Assembly: GCA_018907035.1 (NCBI GenBank)
Contig: JACCIC010000015.1
Location: forward strand, 3,168,001-3,232,000
Direction: 5' to 3'
Length of the DNA: 64,000 nucleotides
Source: Sycobia sp. Sy_11
Taxonomy: Eukaryota; Arthropoda; Insecta; Hymenoptera; Epichrysomallidae
Both the position numbers and the translations under genes were made by a program. Below the pieces are notes generated by a model that saw only the letters and a list, made by a program, of their open reading frames with translations, made no database searches and had not been told where the DNA came from. Below, one piece after another: positions 62,510-64,000 of the stretch (position 1 is the first letter of the stretch; the number at the start of each line of letters is the position of its first letter).

Positions 62510-62568
<59 letters not shown>
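62510..62568. repeat. (TA)n microsatellite
   Basis: Long uninterrupted TA tract. Confidence 0.97.
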
Positions 62569-62569
<1 letters not shown>

Positions 62570-63763
62570 TAAAATAACTAATTATTCAACGTAAATAAAT
62601 ACAATTCCTTTATTATTAAATTACTTGGCAATGATGATTCCACGACTGGTTGATATTAAATTTATTTATTTCTTTATTTTAATATACATTTAAGGACAAT
62701 TAAAAATATGGAACATTCAAAAGCATTGGAGAAAACAATTGATCTCAGAAATGATTATCATTAAAATACAAGATACTTTAATAAATATAAAGGAAGATAC
62801 ACAGAATTTAAATAATCACTATATATCACTAAAAGAAATTCACTTCACAAAATAAATTCTTTTTTAAAAGAATGAATTTTTCTTAAAAGAAAAAAGTTAT
62901 TTTTCTTCTTTTAACGATTTCAATTAATTCGGTACCATAAGGCTTTAACTTATTCACGAATCGTTAATAAATTTCAATTCTCTGTATTTTTGAATCTTGT
63001 ATAATTCATAATACTCTCAAATCGGTAGACAGTTGGCTCATTAAATTCTTTTCTTTCCATTTATTCCAACTTTTCTGTGCTTCTCCGACAGTATTTCGTG
63101 AAAACTGACAGATAAAAATGAGTGATAGTCAGTTTTTTTTGAAAGGCAGAATTTGATATTTTAATCACATTAATTGAACAACGTCAATTAATATAAGTTA
63201 CTTTACAAATTTTATTTATCGATCTATCCCTTCCCCAATTCATCGTTCGTTTTTTAAAGCGAACTACCTTGCTCAGTGGCATCTTTCTCTTCCCTTAACA
63301 GCAAAATACACCCCCGCTCCCTGCTAGGGGTGGGGCCAATGGCGTTTGTTTCGCGAAGTTGCACCATATAGCATAGCACTTCACGAAAAAAGGGGGGTAG
63401 GCGTAGCTGCTTTGACTCAACATCCTTCCAGCGGTTCTGCGACGAAGACGACCATCCCACTCCACGCTTCGACGTCTTAAGTTGTTCTTTATCCCCGACC
63501 AGCTCGAGAAGTTTCCTTGCTTTAGCTCGCGCAATTCGCTTTTGTGACGCGACCCTGTTTTCCATTAAAACTAGCTACCGTCGTGCTCCGCATTCCTCAA
63601 GCGTATTTACGATGCCCGTATCCCTTTTTTCGCCGCGTGAAAACCGAGTCTATATAAGAACTTTTCACCAGCTGTGGTGGTGTGGAACATAAAAATGAGG
63701 ACTCTGATTTCCAGCAGTTGTATCGATGCGCAAGAAAATAAATTGGCCGTCAGTCTGCATTCT

Positions 63764-63766
<3 letters not shown>

Positions 63767-63817
<51 letters not shown>
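63767..63817. repeat. (CA)n microsatellite
   Basis: Uninterrupted CA tract. Confidence 0.97.
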
Positions 63818-63826
<9 letters not shown>

Positions 63827-64000
63827 CATTTAGCCATAAAAACGAAACTTATAAGCTCCAAATTCACGTACCTCATAACCTATACAAACCCCAAGTACCG
63901 CAAATCCTAGGCTCACGATGTCCTTATCTACATAAATTTGAAACTATTGAAACATTGCCTGCACAAATACCTCGTCCATATTCCTCACCTTATACAACTA

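Larger units (their letters stand above)
59590..64000 (+). other. Metalloproteinase intron (open at the right edge)
   Basis: Begins GTAAGT. Contains CpG-rich patches at 59600-59870, 61080-62040 and 63290-63660, AT-rich DNA, a TA tract and a CA tract. The 173-codon frame at 61609-62130 and the 103-codon minus frame at 63254-63565 have no recognised domain. A strong TATATAAG at 63651-63658 on the plus strand could mark an internal promoter, but no gene is attached. Confidence 0.7.

Noticed and set aside
63254..63565. 103-codon minus-strand frame starting MENRVASQKRIARAKARKLL
   Set aside because: Composition looks protein-like but no family was recognised. It lies antisense in an intron, and a second frame overlaps it. 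It might be revisited with a protein search.
1..64000. CRISPR arrays, tRNA and rRNA genes, bacterial-type operons
   Set aside because: The regular repeats are dinucleotide microsatellites without spacers. No cloverleaf-forming sequence or rRNA core was recognised by eye, and the gene structure is eukaryotic.

Overview
This is a eukaryotic, almost certainly insect, nuclear window. It is AT-rich overall, with short CpG-rich patches, very many (GA)n, (TA)n and (CA)n microsatellites, and split genes with ordinary GT-AG introns. The mix of CpG-rich patches and dense microsatellites fits Hymenoptera, perhaps an ant. That placement is inference and was not tested by a search. No bacterial-type operons, rRNA, tRNA or CRISPR arrays were seen.

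Only two protein-coding genes can be supported, one at each end. At the left edge, two minus-strand exons (353-681 and 1-197, joined over a 155-bp intron) encode part of a chymotrypsin-fold protein. Its catalytic His and Asp positions are both replaced, so it is a non-catalytic serine protease homolog. Its 5' exon was not found and its C-terminal part lies beyond base 1. At the right, two plus-strand exons (52423-52524 and 59408-59589) encode the propeptide of a furin-activated matrix metalloproteinase that resembles insect Mmp2. The cysteine switch and an RxKR furin site are present. The signal-peptide exon was not found, and the catalytic domain must lie beyond base 64000.

The roughly 51 kb between the two genes is intergenic and/or a very long 5' intron. 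It alternates AT-rich DNA with CpG-rich patches (about 3.9-4.5, 6.5-7.2, 9.2-9.9, 13.3-14.0, 24.0-25.3, 27.2-27.7, 33.4-34.3, 35.7-36.1, 37.5-38.4, 42.1-42.7, 43.4-44.2, 46.5-46.9 and 48.0-48.7 kb). Many of these patches contain or adjoin (GA)n tracts. Longer open frames there are low-complexity or unrecognisable and are not annotated as genes.

Mobile DNA seen: a decayed LINE reverse transcriptase (about 20.8-21.44 kb, minus), a probable LINE ORF2 C-terminus (about 46.05-46.33 kb, minus), and a compact 148-bp MITE with TTAA ends and piggyBac-like termini (47835-47982). There is also a three-copy dispersed repeat (3.8, 26.3 and 28.8 kb) and a fold-back repeat (3.74-3.83 kb). Candidate regulatory DNA includes three perfect TCAAGGTCA nuclear-receptor sites in about 430 bp (2.93-3.36 kb), an RFX-type X-box beside a CACGTG E-box (22.83-22.86 kb), and two CACGTG boxes 10 bp apart (37.84 kb).

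No new multi-gene system was found. The most worthwhile leads are the triad-less protease homolog, the nuclear-receptor-site cluster, and the shared central-palindrome layout near TTAA ends.
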